A stretch of 64,000 nucleotides of DNA, taken from positions 1 to 64,000 of the IMG/VR virus record IMGVR_UViG_3300001282_000007, one strand, 5' to 3'. Shown one piece after another: positions 30,747 through 38,477 of the stretch. The first letter of the stretch is position 1; each line of letters opens with the position of its first letter. Below the pieces are notes generated by a model. That model was not told the DNA's origin. It was given only the letters and a program-made list of their open reading frames with translations, and ran no database searches. Position numbers and translations under genes: made by a program. The DNA comes from a virus.

Positions 30747-31643
30747 TCACGATTGTACCGTGGGTGTGTTGATCTTGTCCCACTTGTCCACCATGGCATT
30801 TTTGAGTGCAACAGTGGTTGGGAATTTGTTCTTACGCATGTAGTTGTTGATCTTGACTGCTGTGGGATAGTCTGAACTGTTGGGCTTGCGAGCATTGCCC
30901 ATGTCCACTCCCAGTCCGCTATCCTCATCAGGATATCTTGATCCATAGTACACCAGATCATGTCGTAGTTTTTCTGCACGTGGAGACAATTCTGACTTGT
31001 TGTTTTTGTAGATCAGTTCCAGCCACGGTTCCAGATACATAGTTGGTGGCCTGCTGGGTGTAACACCCCTGGGTTGTGCGCCCTTGAGTACGGCCGCTGC
31101 TGAGGCTGGGCTCACCGTCTTGCGTGTGTCTTGCAGACGCCAGGCAGTTTCGTCTGTGTAAAAATACGCAGGGATACCACGCTTCTTTGCAGCAATCAAC
31201 ACTGTTCTGGCTTCAGGGCTGCGATATTCACTTTGTTCTTTCAGCAGCACATGTACCGCTGTCACACCTTCAATTGAGATTTCGGGCTCACGACTAAACA
31301 CACGGTCTTCGCTTTCGCGACTTCTAGCACCGTCGCTGTGCAACCACGCACGTTCCCAGTAGTCCATAGGTCGAGTCTTGTAGTTGCGATTCAACCAGGT
31401 GCCGTCGATCACAAACATCACACCGCCTGTGCCAACATATCTATGATAGTCGCCCACTCGACTGCGTGTGGTACTTAAAAAATAAAGATATCCCGGGGGA
31501 GCATACATTTCTTCACTCTTGTTGCCGGTCACGCTGCTGAGTTGAAATACACCGCTGGTGAGTATTTTGGCTGCTGCACCTATACCTGCATAATGGTACA
31601 CCACTGCGGTGGCTGCTTCTGCTAGGAATTCTTGTGCTCTCAT
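30747..31643 (-). CDS. ADP-ribosyltransferase-like protein with capsid-targeting-like leader
   Basis: A 298-aa protein. Leader MRAQEFLAEAA closely resembles the T4 capsid-targeting sequence MKTYQEFIAEA. Then VVYHYAGIGAAAKILTSGVFQLSS, GYLYFLSTTRSR, VMFVIDGTWLN and ESEDRVFS (Glu at 110-112) follow the H...ILxxG / STTR / E-x-E order of ART-like folds. By analogy with T4 Alt it may be packaged and injected. A catalytic role is inferred, not shown. It overlaps the isochorismatase-like gene by 4 nt. Confidence 0.55.
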   Translation of the reverse strand: MRAQEFLAEAATAVVYHYAGIGAAAKILTSGVFQLSSVTGNKSEEMYAPPGYLYFLSTTRSRVGDYHRYVGTGGVMFVIDGTWLNRNYKTRPMDYWERAWLHSDGARSRESEDRVFSREPEISIEGVTAVHVLLKEQSEYRSPEARTVLIAAKKRGIPAYFYTDETAWRLQDTRKTVSPASAAAVLKGAQPRGVTPSRPPTMYLEPWLELIYKNNKSELSPRAEKLRHDLVYYGSRYPDEDSGLGVDMGNARKPNSSDYPTAVKINNYMRKNKFPTTVALKNAMVDKWDKINTPTVQS

Positions 31644-32284
31644 GTGTACACCAAACTGTCTATGCGTTTGTAACGAATATTAAACGCATTCATCAACAAT
31701 TCAACTTCTCGTAAACATTGATCTCTAGCACCGCCTACCAGGTAAGCACCACTAAATCGTTTTAATTGTGCCACACTAGTCCAGTTTACTGTCAGAGGTT
31801 CATCATTTAATTCTTCCATAGCACCCTGGATCAAGGACTGCTGTGGCGTGCGTTTGTTGAATGGAGGAAACTGCAATTCTCTGCTGTCGCTTTTGTGTTG
31901 TTGATATAACTCACGTATGGTAGCAATAATAGTAGCCGGTTCTATACCAGCATCCATCCATCCACGGAAGTATCCATAGCCTTTGTCCACTATTTGAAAG
32001 CGGCTCCAGTTAATGGGATTAACATCAGGGTTGTTGTCGTACCAGTCTGGATCAATGGTATCTTCCCAGTATGTTTGAATCGCAGCCACAGTATCACCAC
32101 TGAGTCCTTGATCTTCTGCATTGACAAACATCAACACAGGGCCAGTTTGCTTGTTGACAAAGTTTATAATTTGCGGAAAAACAGCACTTTCATCCCCATC
32201 ATGCATGCCTGAATACTCGGGTTGCACATCCACTACAATAACTGGATGTGCGGTACCTTCATTAAGAAATTCGTTTGCTCTCAT
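31640..32284 (-). CDS. Isochorismatase-like cysteine hydrolase with capsid-targeting-like leader
   Basis: A 214-aa protein. Leader MRANEFLNEG is near-identical in form to that of the next gene. PVIVVDVQPEY (Asp19), VDKGYGYF (Lys101) and GGARDQC (Cys190) supply the Asp-Lys-Cys triad of isochorismatase/nicotinamidase-type hydrolases. The metal-binding His set of nicotinamidases is not obvious. The start is the ATG 5 nt after a TAAATA box; an upstream in-frame start would translate that box. Confidence 0.68.
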   Translation of the reverse strand: MRANEFLNEGTAHPVIVVDVQPEYSGMHDGDESAVFPQIINFVNKQTGPVLMFVNAEDQGLSGDTVAAIQTYWEDTIDPDWYDNNPDVNPINWSRFQIVDKGYGYFRGWMDAGIEPATIIATIRELYQQHKSDSRELQFPPFNKRTPQQSLIQGAMEELNDEPLTVNWTSVAQLKRFSGAYLVGGARDQCLREVELLMNAFNIRYKRIDSLVYT

Positions 32285-32289
32285 AGAGC

Positions 32290-32295
32290 TATTTA
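32290..32295 (-). promoter_or_regulatory. TAAATA late-type box for the ART/isochorismatase pair
   Basis: CTAAATA-GCTCT-ATG: the box ends 5 nt before the start at 32284. Confidence 0.5.
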
Positions 32296-32324
32296 GCTGC
32301 AAAATCGCTAAACAATACTCAATT

Positions 32325-33035
32325 TCAACTCCAGTACTTGCTGTTGTCTAGGCTGTCCCAGTATTGTTTGTTGTTGCGATTCACAAAGTTTTTCACAAGG
32401 TACTTGGCCATGCCCATGTAGCCCATCTTTTTGAATCTACGACTATCCTGTCCAAGGTGGTGTCGGATGATTCTAAACTTTCGAGGGCTGTATTTTCTGG
32501 ACAAAAAGTAATCTTCGCTGGTGGAAAAGTTTTCAGGGAAACCGCCATATTCTTCAAACCGATCTCTACGTGTGAGCATGAACGCTCCAACTGCAAAAGG
32601 AGAGAAATATTTCAGCGCATGATTTATGGTGTTGAACACAACAAATCCTGCTTTTGCTCTAAGGTCTTGATCATAACACTTGATGTTCAGACCCACAAGA
32701 TCCAGGTTCATAGATTCAATTTTATCCACAGCATCACGGATCACATCGTATTTGAAAAAACGCACATCAGCATCAATGAACAAGATGTATGGGGTAGTGG
32801 CTAGTCGTGCTCCGTTGTTCTTGGCCATAGACACAGGACCGCCGTCGATTATTTCAACATTCAATTCCCAACTGTTGTCCTGTATAACTTGTCTAGTTGT
32901 ATCAGTTGAACAGTCAGCAATGATAACTCTAGTATCACCTATGTTCTGTGCTCGCAAAGCATCTAGCAAATGATGAATATATGCCTCTTCATTCTTGCAA
33001 GGCACTACTATAGTGATTTTGTCACTGATTTTCAT
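32325..33035 (-). CDS. Family 2 glycosyltransferase, candidate glycolipid synthase partner of PlcP
   Basis: A 236-aa GT-A enzyme. ITIVVPCKNEEAYIHHLLDAL is the nucleotide-binding start, RVIIADCSTD the second strand, and FIDADVRF holds the DxD metal site (residues about 91-95). NGARLATTPYILF is typical of GT2. It overlaps the plcP-like gene by 14 nt in one operon. In bacteria, PlcP is paired with a glycosyltransferase (Agt) that glycosylates the released diacylglycerol; this is inferred for the phage pair from context. No TM helices are evident. Confidence 0.8.
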   Translation of the reverse strand: MKISDKITIVVPCKNEEAYIHHLLDALRAQNIGDTRVIIADCSTDTTRQVIQDNSWELNVEIIDGGPVSMAKNNGARLATTPYILFIDADVRFFKYDVIRDAVDKIESMNLDLVGLNIKCYDQDLRAKAGFVVFNTINHALKYFSPFAVGAFMLTRRDRFEEYGGFPENFSTSEDYFLSRKYSPRKFRIIRHHLGQDSRRFKKMGYMGMAKYLVKNFVNRNNKQYWDSLDNSKYWS

Positions 33036-33786
33036 GGTCTGTCTCCCGGGTCCAAGTAACTATTTCCCATGCACCATCATGATGTTCTACCAGGGCTGTG
33101 CATGATTCAACCCAGTCGCCATCATTCATGTATGTAACTCCGTTGATCTCTTTGATCTCTGCGTGGTGTATGTGTCCACAGATGACTCCATCAAAGCCAC
33201 GCTTCTTGCAGTAGCCTGCTAGATTTTCTTCAAACTTGAACATGAAGTCTACTGCTTTTTTGACCTTGTGCTTAAGAAACTTGCTAAGGCTAAAGTACCC
33301 AAAACCCATACGGCGACGTATCCAATTGAACTTGCTGTTGACAGAAAGAATGATATCATATGCTCGATCTCCAAGAAATGCTATCCAGGGCGCCAGTCTG
33401 GTGATGCCATCAAACAAGTCACCATGCACCACCAGATAATGATTGCCATCTGCACCTATGTGTTCTATCTGATTGTGTATTTCAACATGTCCGAAACTAA
33501 ATCCATATGGTATCATGGGCCTTAGAAATTCGTCATGGTTGCCGGCCACATACACAACTCTAGTACCACGCTTGGCATGACCTAGCACTCTGCGTACCAC
33601 GTTGGTATGGCTCTGTTTCCAACGCCACTTGTTTTGTTGTATGCGCCAGGCATCTATTATGTCTCCCACAAGATACAGGGTCTCGCAGGTGTTGTTTTTT
33701 AGAAAGTTGTTGAGTTTCTCTGCTTGGCAGTCTCTGGTACCAAGATGTACATCTGAGATAAAGATACTGCGATAAGTTTTCTGCAT
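33022..33786 (-). CDS. PlcP/LpxH-type metallophosphoesterase (putative phospholipase C of lipid remodelling)
   Basis: A 254-aa calcineurin-like enzyme with SDVHLGT (residues 11-17), GDIIDAWR (41-48), GNHDEFL (82-88), VVHGDLFD and GHIHHAE (204-210). The end NDGDWVESCTALVEHHDGAWEI is characteristic of PlcP-type proteins, often annotated as UDP-2,3-diacylglucosamine hydrolase. PlcP degrades phospholipids to diacylglycerol under phosphate starvation. Two Pho-box-type repeats lie 32 nt upstream and the next gene is a glycosyltransferase. LpxH activity is the alternative. Confidence 0.82.
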   Translation of the reverse strand: MQKTYRSIFISDVHLGTRDCQAEKLNNFLKNNTCETLYLVGDIIDAWRIQQNKWRWKQSHTNVVRRVLGHAKRGTRVVYVAGNHDEFLRPMIPYGFSFGHVEIHNQIEHIGADGNHYLVVHGDLFDGITRLAPWIAFLGDRAYDIILSVNSKFNWIRRRMGFGYFSLSKFLKHKVKKAVDFMFKFEENLAGYCKKRGFDGVICGHIHHAEIKEINGVTYMNDGDWVESCTALVEHHDGAWEIVTWTRETDHENQ

Positions 33787-33790
33787 GGGG

Positions 33791-33796
33791 TATTTA
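33791..33796 (-). promoter_or_regulatory. TAAATA late-type box, plcP-like gene
   Basis: TTAAATA-CCCC-ATG: the box ends 4 nt before the start at 33786. It may alternatively serve as the -10 of the Pho-controlled promoter. Confidence 0.45.
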
Positions 33797-33817
33797 AGCA
33801 GAAGTTCGCCCCAATAA

Positions 33818-33835
33818 TGTTACAGTTGTGTTACA
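33818..33835 (-). promoter_or_regulatory. Pho-box-like direct repeat upstream of plcP-like/GT2 operon
   Basis: TGTAACA-CAAC-TGTAACA on the minus strand: two identical heptamers with an 11-bp period, the PhoB-site architecture. The same heptamer pair occurs upstream of pstS. Confidence 0.65.
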
Positions 33836-33994
33836 CTATATCTGTACCAGAGTCCATCGGGCAGTAAATGCCTTGCCAGCAGCCTTGTGTTTCAGAATTT
33901 TTCGATATTCTTCTTGACGAAGTTGTTGAATCTTCTTGTCATCGTGGTCAACGCAGGCTCGGTATAATTTTGTGATCAATTTTGATTGTTTCAT
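33836..33994 (-). CDS. Small basic T4-like phage protein
   Basis: A 52-aa protein, [20 protein letters not shown], ending [14 protein letters not shown]. It is helical and Lys/Arg-rich, like small KLY.AC.DHD proteins of T4-like cyanophages. AAGGATG precedes the start. The TATAAATA at 34016 makes it a late gene candidate. Its 3' end abuts the Pho-box repeat. Confidence 0.65.
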   Translation of the reverse strand: MKQSKLITKLYRACVDHDDKKIQQLRQEEYRKILKHKAAGKAFTARWTLVQI

Positions 33995-34015
33995 AAGTTG
34001 CCCATCCTTGAAAAC

Positions 34016-34023
34016 TATTTATA
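34016..34023 (-). promoter_or_regulatory. TATAAATA late promoter (T4 consensus)
   Basis: The exact T4-late octamer lies 21 nt before the ATG at 33994 with an SD in between, so this copy gives a normal leader. Confidence 0.65.
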
Positions 34024-34045
34024 CCGTTAGTGAAATAATTGCCAA

Positions 34046-34069
34046 TAAAAAAGAGCCCTTGGGGCCCTT
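34046..34069 (-). terminator. Rho-independent terminator after pstS
   Basis: On the minus strand AAGGGCCC pairs with GGGCTCTT (one G-U) and is followed by six T. Confidence 0.82.
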
Positions 34070-34114
34070 AGTGCTGGTTACGAGTTCCAGCCTCCGCTCA
34101 ATCTTGCGGTCGGT

Positions 34115-35110
34115 TTAGTGTAGTGCCAACCGTTTCCAGTCTGCACGAATCTTGTTCTTCACTGCTAAAGGCAATGCCACATAGTCTAGGTCATCTGCTG
34201 CTCGATCTCCACTGGCAAATGCCCAGTCAAAGAAAGCAATAGCAGTTTTGGATTTAGCAGCATCTTCGGGTTTCAAATACACTAGGATAAATGTAGCACC
34301 TGAGATGGGCCATGCTTCTTTGCCTGCTTGATTGGTTAGAATCTGAAAGTATGTTCGGTTCCAGTCAGCATTTGCGGCAGCTGCCTTGAATGATTCTTCT
34401 GTGGGTGCCACCCAGGTGCCAGCAGCGTTCTGTACATTGACCCAGTTCATCTTGGTTTGTTTTACATAAGCAAATTCAACATAGCCCAGTGTTCCTGGAA
34501 GTTGTCTAACCATGGCAGCAACACCTTCGTTGCCTTTGCCGCCTGCTCCAACTTTCCAGTTGACTGCTGTGCCTTCACCAATGGTGTCTTTGAATTCTTT
34601 AGATACCTTGCTGAGATAGTTGGTCCAGATAAATGTAGTTCCTGATCCATCTGCTCTGCGAACCACAGTGATTGCTTGGTCAGGTAATGCTAATGAGGGG
34701 TTTAGTGCCCGGATAGCAGCGTCATCCCAGCGAGTAATTTTGCCTAGAAAGATATCAGCAAGCAATGTGCCTGTGAGTTTCATTTGTCCAGGTTCGATGC
34801 CCTTGACGTTGATCACAGGAACCACGCCGCCAATTGCTGTGGGGAACTGGAATAGTCCCAGATCTTTTAGTCGATCATCTGTGAGTGGCATATCACTTGC
34901 ACCAAACGTGACTGTCTTGGCTTCAATCTGTTTGATACCTGCACCTGAGCCAACTGACTGATAGTTGATTTTGATGTTGGTCACGCGGTTGTAGTCACTA
35001 GCCCACTTTGAATACAACGGAGCCGGAAATGTTGCACCGGCTCCTGTAACTTCTTGTGCTGTTGCAGAAACTGCAACAACTGATAATAGAATAGCTAATA
35101 ATTTTTTCAT
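34115..35110 (-). CDS. pstS: Periplasmic phosphate-binding protein PstS
   Basis: A 331-aa substrate-binding protein of the Pst ABC transporter. The signal peptide MKKLLAILLSVVAVSATAQ is followed by VTGAGATFPAPLYSKW. The phosphate-binding motifs SVGSGAGIKQI, TFGASDMPL and RADGSGTTFIWTNYLS are intact. Host PstABC would supply the permease, so extra PstS would raise uptake capacity during infection. Three 11-bp-period Pho-box repeats lie upstream and a terminator lies downstream, so it is a stand-alone unit. CAAGGAGTC precedes the ATG. Confidence 0.95.
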   Translation of the reverse strand: MKKLLAILLSVVAVSATAQEVTGAGATFPAPLYSKWASDYNRVTNIKINYQSVGSGAGIKQIEAKTVTFGASDMPLTDDRLKDLGLFQFPTAIGGVVPVINVKGIEPGQMKLTGTLLADIFLGKITRWDDAAIRALNPSLALPDQAITVVRRADGSGTTFIWTNYLSKVSKEFKDTIGEGTAVNWKVGAGGKGNEGVAAMVRQLPGTLGYVEFAYVKQTKMNWVNVQNAAGTWVAPTEESFKAAAANADWNRTYFQILTNQAGKEAWPISGATFILVYLKPEDAAKSKTAIAFFDWAFASGDRAADDLDYVALPLAVKNKIRADWKRLALH

Positions 35111-35137
35111 CTTGACTCCTTGTTAGTACATTTATTT

Positions 35138-35166
35138 AATGACTAAAATGTTACAATTTTGTTACA
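35138..35166 (-). promoter_or_regulatory. Pho-box-like repeats upstream of pstS
   Basis: TGTAACA-AAAT-TGTAACA and a weaker third unit AGTCATT, each 11 bp apart with AT-rich 4-bp linkers. This is the layout of PhoB boxes in host Pho genes. Confidence 0.75.
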
Positions 35167-35458
35167 CAATTTGCAGAATCATGCGAACCAGTCCCACCAT
35201 GTCTATGCTCACCAACAGGATGTAGTTAGCCAGCATACCAAAAGATTTCCTAGTATAACTAGCCCAAGCATACATGGCACAACCAGTGATCCAGATAGGA
35301 TACATGTACAACAACGGAGGGTTTGGGACGGTGATCGCCATTGTGATCGAGCAGCCAATAGACACTGCCCAAGCCACAATCTCAACTGCAAAACGCACAG
35401 GGTAAGTTTTATAGTCATCTCGTATCCAAGAAAAAATGTTGGGTAGTATATCGTTCAT
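35162..35458 (-). CDS. Conserved phage membrane protein (SFGMLANYILLVSID)
   Basis: A 98-aa protein with three or four hydrophobic segments. PNPPLLYMYPIWITGCAMYAW and SFGMLANYILLVSIDMVGL are conserved in T4-like cyanophage and freshwater-phage membrane proteins. Function is unknown. Its end overlaps the pstS Pho repeats by a few bases. Confidence 0.68.
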   Translation of the reverse strand: MNDILPNIFSWIRDDYKTYPVRFAVEIVAWAVSIGCSITMAITVPNPPLLYMYPIWITGCAMYAWASYTRKSFGMLANYILLVSIDMVGLVRMILQIV

Positions 35459-36483
35459 GTCTGGGCCAGTCGCTGATTGTACACCTGCTCACTGGCAAGA
35501 TTCTTGCCCTTGGCCTCACACTGAATATCCCACTGATCACCAAATGTCAGGGCCCATTCATTGCAGGCAGTGTTCCACATCATATCGCTGTGTGCCCGGA
35601 GCTTCTGCTTTTTAAAACCTGCTGCAAGTAGTCCAGCAAGATCGGGTCGAACTCGGTGATCGTGACCCACCAAAATATCTTCACGGCTAACACTGTAGTG
35701 AAGAGCAGGACGAACACCACGCCAAGACTCAACAACCCGTTGCGCACGAGGGTCCGCAGGCGTGATGTATTCTCCGGAGTTGATCCAGTGATGGTGTATG
35801 TCCAGCACAAGAGCCACATGCTCAGCCACAAGTAAAGTAGAATCGATGCCATTTGTCATTTCGTCATTTTCGATGGAGATAAGATTCCTGGCCTCGGAAC
35901 TGAGGCGACCCAAGGTCTTTAGGAATTTAGTGACACCACCTTTGCCACTTAAATGTACATTTATCTTGAATCCCGAGTCATGCCAACTTTTTCCATAGCC
36001 CATCCAGCGGGCCATGTCTGCATGATACTCAAATTCCAGGATACTGCGTTCCACAATCACGTCATGCTCGCTGGCCAGCACACAAAACTGTCCGGGATGG
36101 AAGCTGAGTCGCACACCCAGTCTGCGGGCAGTTTCGCCCACAGGAGCAAAGATCCGTTCACAGTGATCTTGTATCTCTTTGCGCTGCCACCAGTCGATCC
36201 ATGAAGGTTCAGTATAGCCTTGCAGCATTTCTGAACCCAGCCGTACCATTCTACGACCTTCAGGCAGGGTAGCCACTCGTTCAATCATGCGAACTGCTGC
36301 TGTGGCATTGTGATTCATTATGTCCCATTGCCGCTGTTCAGCTTCATCCTTGTGCTCTCGAAGCCAGCGCATGGTGGTTGATCGGCCGTTTAGTTCACGG
36401 TCCACAGCATTGACTTTCATGCCGCCGCATTCGGACGGATCATTGAGCCATTTGCAACAAAAACCAATTTGGGGTATAGTCAT
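35455..36483 (-). CDS. UV damage endonuclease (UvdE family)
   Basis: A 342-aa TIM-barrel endonuclease. GFCCKWLNDP, RLSFHPGQFCVLASE, FKINVHLSGKGG, ISIENDEM (metal ligands) and LDIHHHW match UVDE/UvsE enzymes, which nick 5' to UV photoproducts. The start ATG lies just after the upstream stop (TGATATG). Conserved His and Glu ligands are present, so it is likely active. UVDE genes are common in phages exposed to sunlight. Confidence 0.88.
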   Translation of the reverse strand: MTIPQIGFCCKWLNDPSECGGMKVNAVDRELNGRSTTMRWLREHKDEAEQRQWDIMNHNATAAVRMIERVATLPEGRRMVRLGSEMLQGYTEPSWIDWWQRKEIQDHCERIFAPVGETARRLGVRLSFHPGQFCVLASEHDVIVERSILEFEYHADMARWMGYGKSWHDSGFKINVHLSGKGGVTKFLKTLGRLSSEARNLISIENDEMTNGIDSTLLVAEHVALVLDIHHHWINSGEYITPADPRAQRVVESWRGVRPALHYSVSREDILVGHDHRVRPDLAGLLAAGFKKQKLRAHSDMMWNTACNEWALTFGDQWDIQCEAKGKNLASEQVYNQRLAQT

Positions 36484-36484
36484 A

Positions 36485-37033
36485 TCAATCACTGTTGTTG
36501 TTCAGTAATTGTAACACATTTGGTAATAAATCTCTAGTGATATTGGAGAGTTTTTGGATAGGCTCGTCAAGATTTTTTGGATGATCCACTATCACCCACT
36601 GTTTTCCGCTGTCACGAATCGACTGCGCTAACAATCCAATATAGTTGTTTCGGCTGACCTTTGCGTTGGGTTTGGATTCCAGGTCAAACCCCACCATGAT
36701 TATGACATCTGCCACACTGGCCGATAAATGAGCAGCCACAATGTCATCCACAGAATCCACAACAAAATCAAATGCTCCGCCAAACACATTAACACGCGGC
36801 GGTTTGTGCAGAGTTTCATAAACAGTTTCTGGAATGTAAAGATTGCATACATCAGCGTAGCCTTGCTCGATCAACACCGCTGCTTGGTCGGCATCCCAGC
36901 ACACCACATTGTCAGTTTGATATGCTCGTTGAGTGCGCCAGCTGCCCCAGATGGGTGCAATGTCACGCATGGGTTGTGTGTCCTGACCCGGCGGCAACAG
37001 AGTATTTTCAGCCAACAGCCAGGCTATATTCAT
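36485..37033 (-). CDS. Conserved T4-like phage protein paired with amidinotransferase
   Basis: A 182-aa protein. MNIAWLLAENTLLPPGQDT and a Rossmann-like core (DVIIMVGFDLESKPN, WVIVDHPKN) are shared by proteins next to phage amidinotransferases. Function is unknown. The start overlaps the amidinotransferase stop as ATGA. Confidence 0.65.
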   Translation of the reverse strand: MNIAWLLAENTLLPPGQDTQPMRDIAPIWGSWRTQRAYQTDNVVCWDADQAAVLIEQGYADVCNLYIPETVYETLHKPPRVNVFGGAFDFVVDSVDDIVAAHLSASVADVIIMVGFDLESKPNAKVSRNNYIGLLAQSIRDSGKQWVIVDHPKNLDEPIQKLSNITRDLLPNVLQLLNNNSD

Positions 37034-37959
37034 GGCTCTCTATGCAGATCTAGAGTCACACAATGAAAACCGCCGCCCAGCGTTCTGCTGTGACGCAGTT
37101 CTAGCGGAATAACTGTCATGCCCATGCCCTGTTCCAGAGCCTGTATCATGGCTTGTTGTTTGGCATCAACTATGACTGTATGAGGATCAATGCTCAACAT
37201 GTTGAGTCCAATCCATTTTGAAGCATACGGATATTGATAGAATCCTTGTGCCACCACTTCGTCAACAAAAAATATCTCTTTGCCCTTGAGATGTCGTGGT
37301 AGATCTTTTCTATTCCGATCTAGCCTGCTGCCATTCACAACAAATTGTTCTGCATTCAAGGCCACAATAGTCGAATCAATATGCACACCAGCATAGAAGT
37401 TGCACAGTTCAATATCCACATCAGGAAACTGATTGCACAACCATTCGTATGCTGCTCGATTGCCTGAGGCTGATTCAAGAAACAACCACTTGTGTTGTGT
37501 CACACGCAAAATATTAGCAGCGTCTAGAACCATGCCTGCAGCTCGTGGCATTGTGATAACTTGATCTGCTGCTTGTAAAATATCATGATAACACTGTAGT
37601 TCCATATCTCTACAAGGATACATCATGGCAGGATCGACCACAATTGACCCATGCACAATTAGTCTATCACGCGGACAGTAGTTGTAGAGGCCATCGTGGA
37701 CCTGAAAATTCAGTGGATCCGGACGTACTACTTCAACACCGTGTGCTGTCAACGTGTCTGCCAGCGTTTGCAGGTCTTGATTGGCTTCGTCTATGATCCA
37801 TTGTGGCACAGGACCAGCAGGTAGAGGTGTTTCTTTCCAGAGTGTACGCTCTGCTTCTGAGCTAAACACCGGATCGTTGACAGGCCAGTTTGCATGACTA
37901 GCGTCGCCGACCACTATGCTCTTGAGTGTACTGTATTCATCGTGACTGAAAATTTTCAT
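37030..37959 (-). CDS. Amidinotransferase-family enzyme
   Basis: A 309-aa protein of the glycine/inosamine amidinotransferase fold. It has the Asp and His regions NYCPRDRLIVHG and NFYAGVHIDSTIVA, and the catalytic Cys in TLGGGFHCVTLDL near the C-terminus. These enzymes move an amidino group from Arg to an amine. Together with the 2OG oxygenase, sugar dehydrogenase and GT-like genes upstream it suggests a modification pathway for a glycan or small molecule. Confidence 0.82.
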   Translation of the reverse strand: MKIFSHDEYSTLKSIVVGDASHANWPVNDPVFSSEAERTLWKETPLPAGPVPQWIIDEANQDLQTLADTLTAHGVEVVRPDPLNFQVHDGLYNYCPRDRLIVHGSIVVDPAMMYPCRDMELQCYHDILQAADQVITMPRAAGMVLDAANILRVTQHKWLFLESASGNRAAYEWLCNQFPDVDIELCNFYAGVHIDSTIVALNAEQFVVNGSRLDRNRKDLPRHLKGKEIFFVDEVVAQGFYQYPYASKWIGLNMLSIDPHTVIVDAKQQAMIQALEQGMGMTVIPLELRHSRTLGGGFHCVTLDLHREP

Positions 37960-38477
37960 GCGGTCCCGGTTAATTGTAGAGTATAGCGATCAGTTTTGCC
38001 AACGTTGGCGGCCAGGTGTAAGAAATCATCGCGCCAGCTGACCCAATCACCAGCACGCCAATTGGTAATAGGAGCACCGTTCATTTCCAGGTAATGCCCA
38101 CTGTCCCAGTCTTCTAAGAACACAATGGTACGAACCACTGACTGTGTTGATTCAAGCCCGTGTATGAGTTTGAATCTGTTGTAGCTGTCTCTGTGTGCTG
38201 GTAATACTGTACCTGGCGACATACAATACACACTCCATCCTAGCTTGGTCCAAGGAAACTTGTCACAGATAGATTGCATCCAGACAGGCTCAGGGAAACG
38301 CATGTCATACATGTCCCCGGTAAATTTACTTTGCGTATATCCCAGCTGACGCCATTCTGCTAGACTTTCTCGATCATTGAACTGTTCGTTTATATAGACA
38401 AGCTCACGATGTTGTAGACCCCAGGTAACATCTATATGCCCCTGGACCCAGATGTTATTTTGGTCGAGTGTTGCCAT
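37956..38477 (-). CDS. 2-oxoglutarate/Fe(II) oxygenase-like protein
   Basis: A 173-aa cupin-fold protein. The HxD facial triad start is HRDSYNRF (about residues 96-103), the distal His is in FLHLAANVG and a following Arg (DRYTLQL) suits 2OG binding. It resembles the aspartyl/asparaginyl hydroxylase group. It overlaps the amidinotransferase by 4 nt and the dehydrogenase by 23 nt. The substrate is unknown. Confidence 0.65.
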   Translation of the reverse strand: MATLDQNNIWVQGHIDVTWGLQHRELVYINEQFNDRESLAEWRQLGYTQSKFTGDMYDMRFPEPVWMQSICDKFPWTKLGWSVYCMSPGTVLPAHRDSYNRFKLIHGLESTQSVVRTIVFLEDWDSGHYLEMNGAPITNWRAGDWVSWRDDFLHLAANVGKTDRYTLQLTGTA

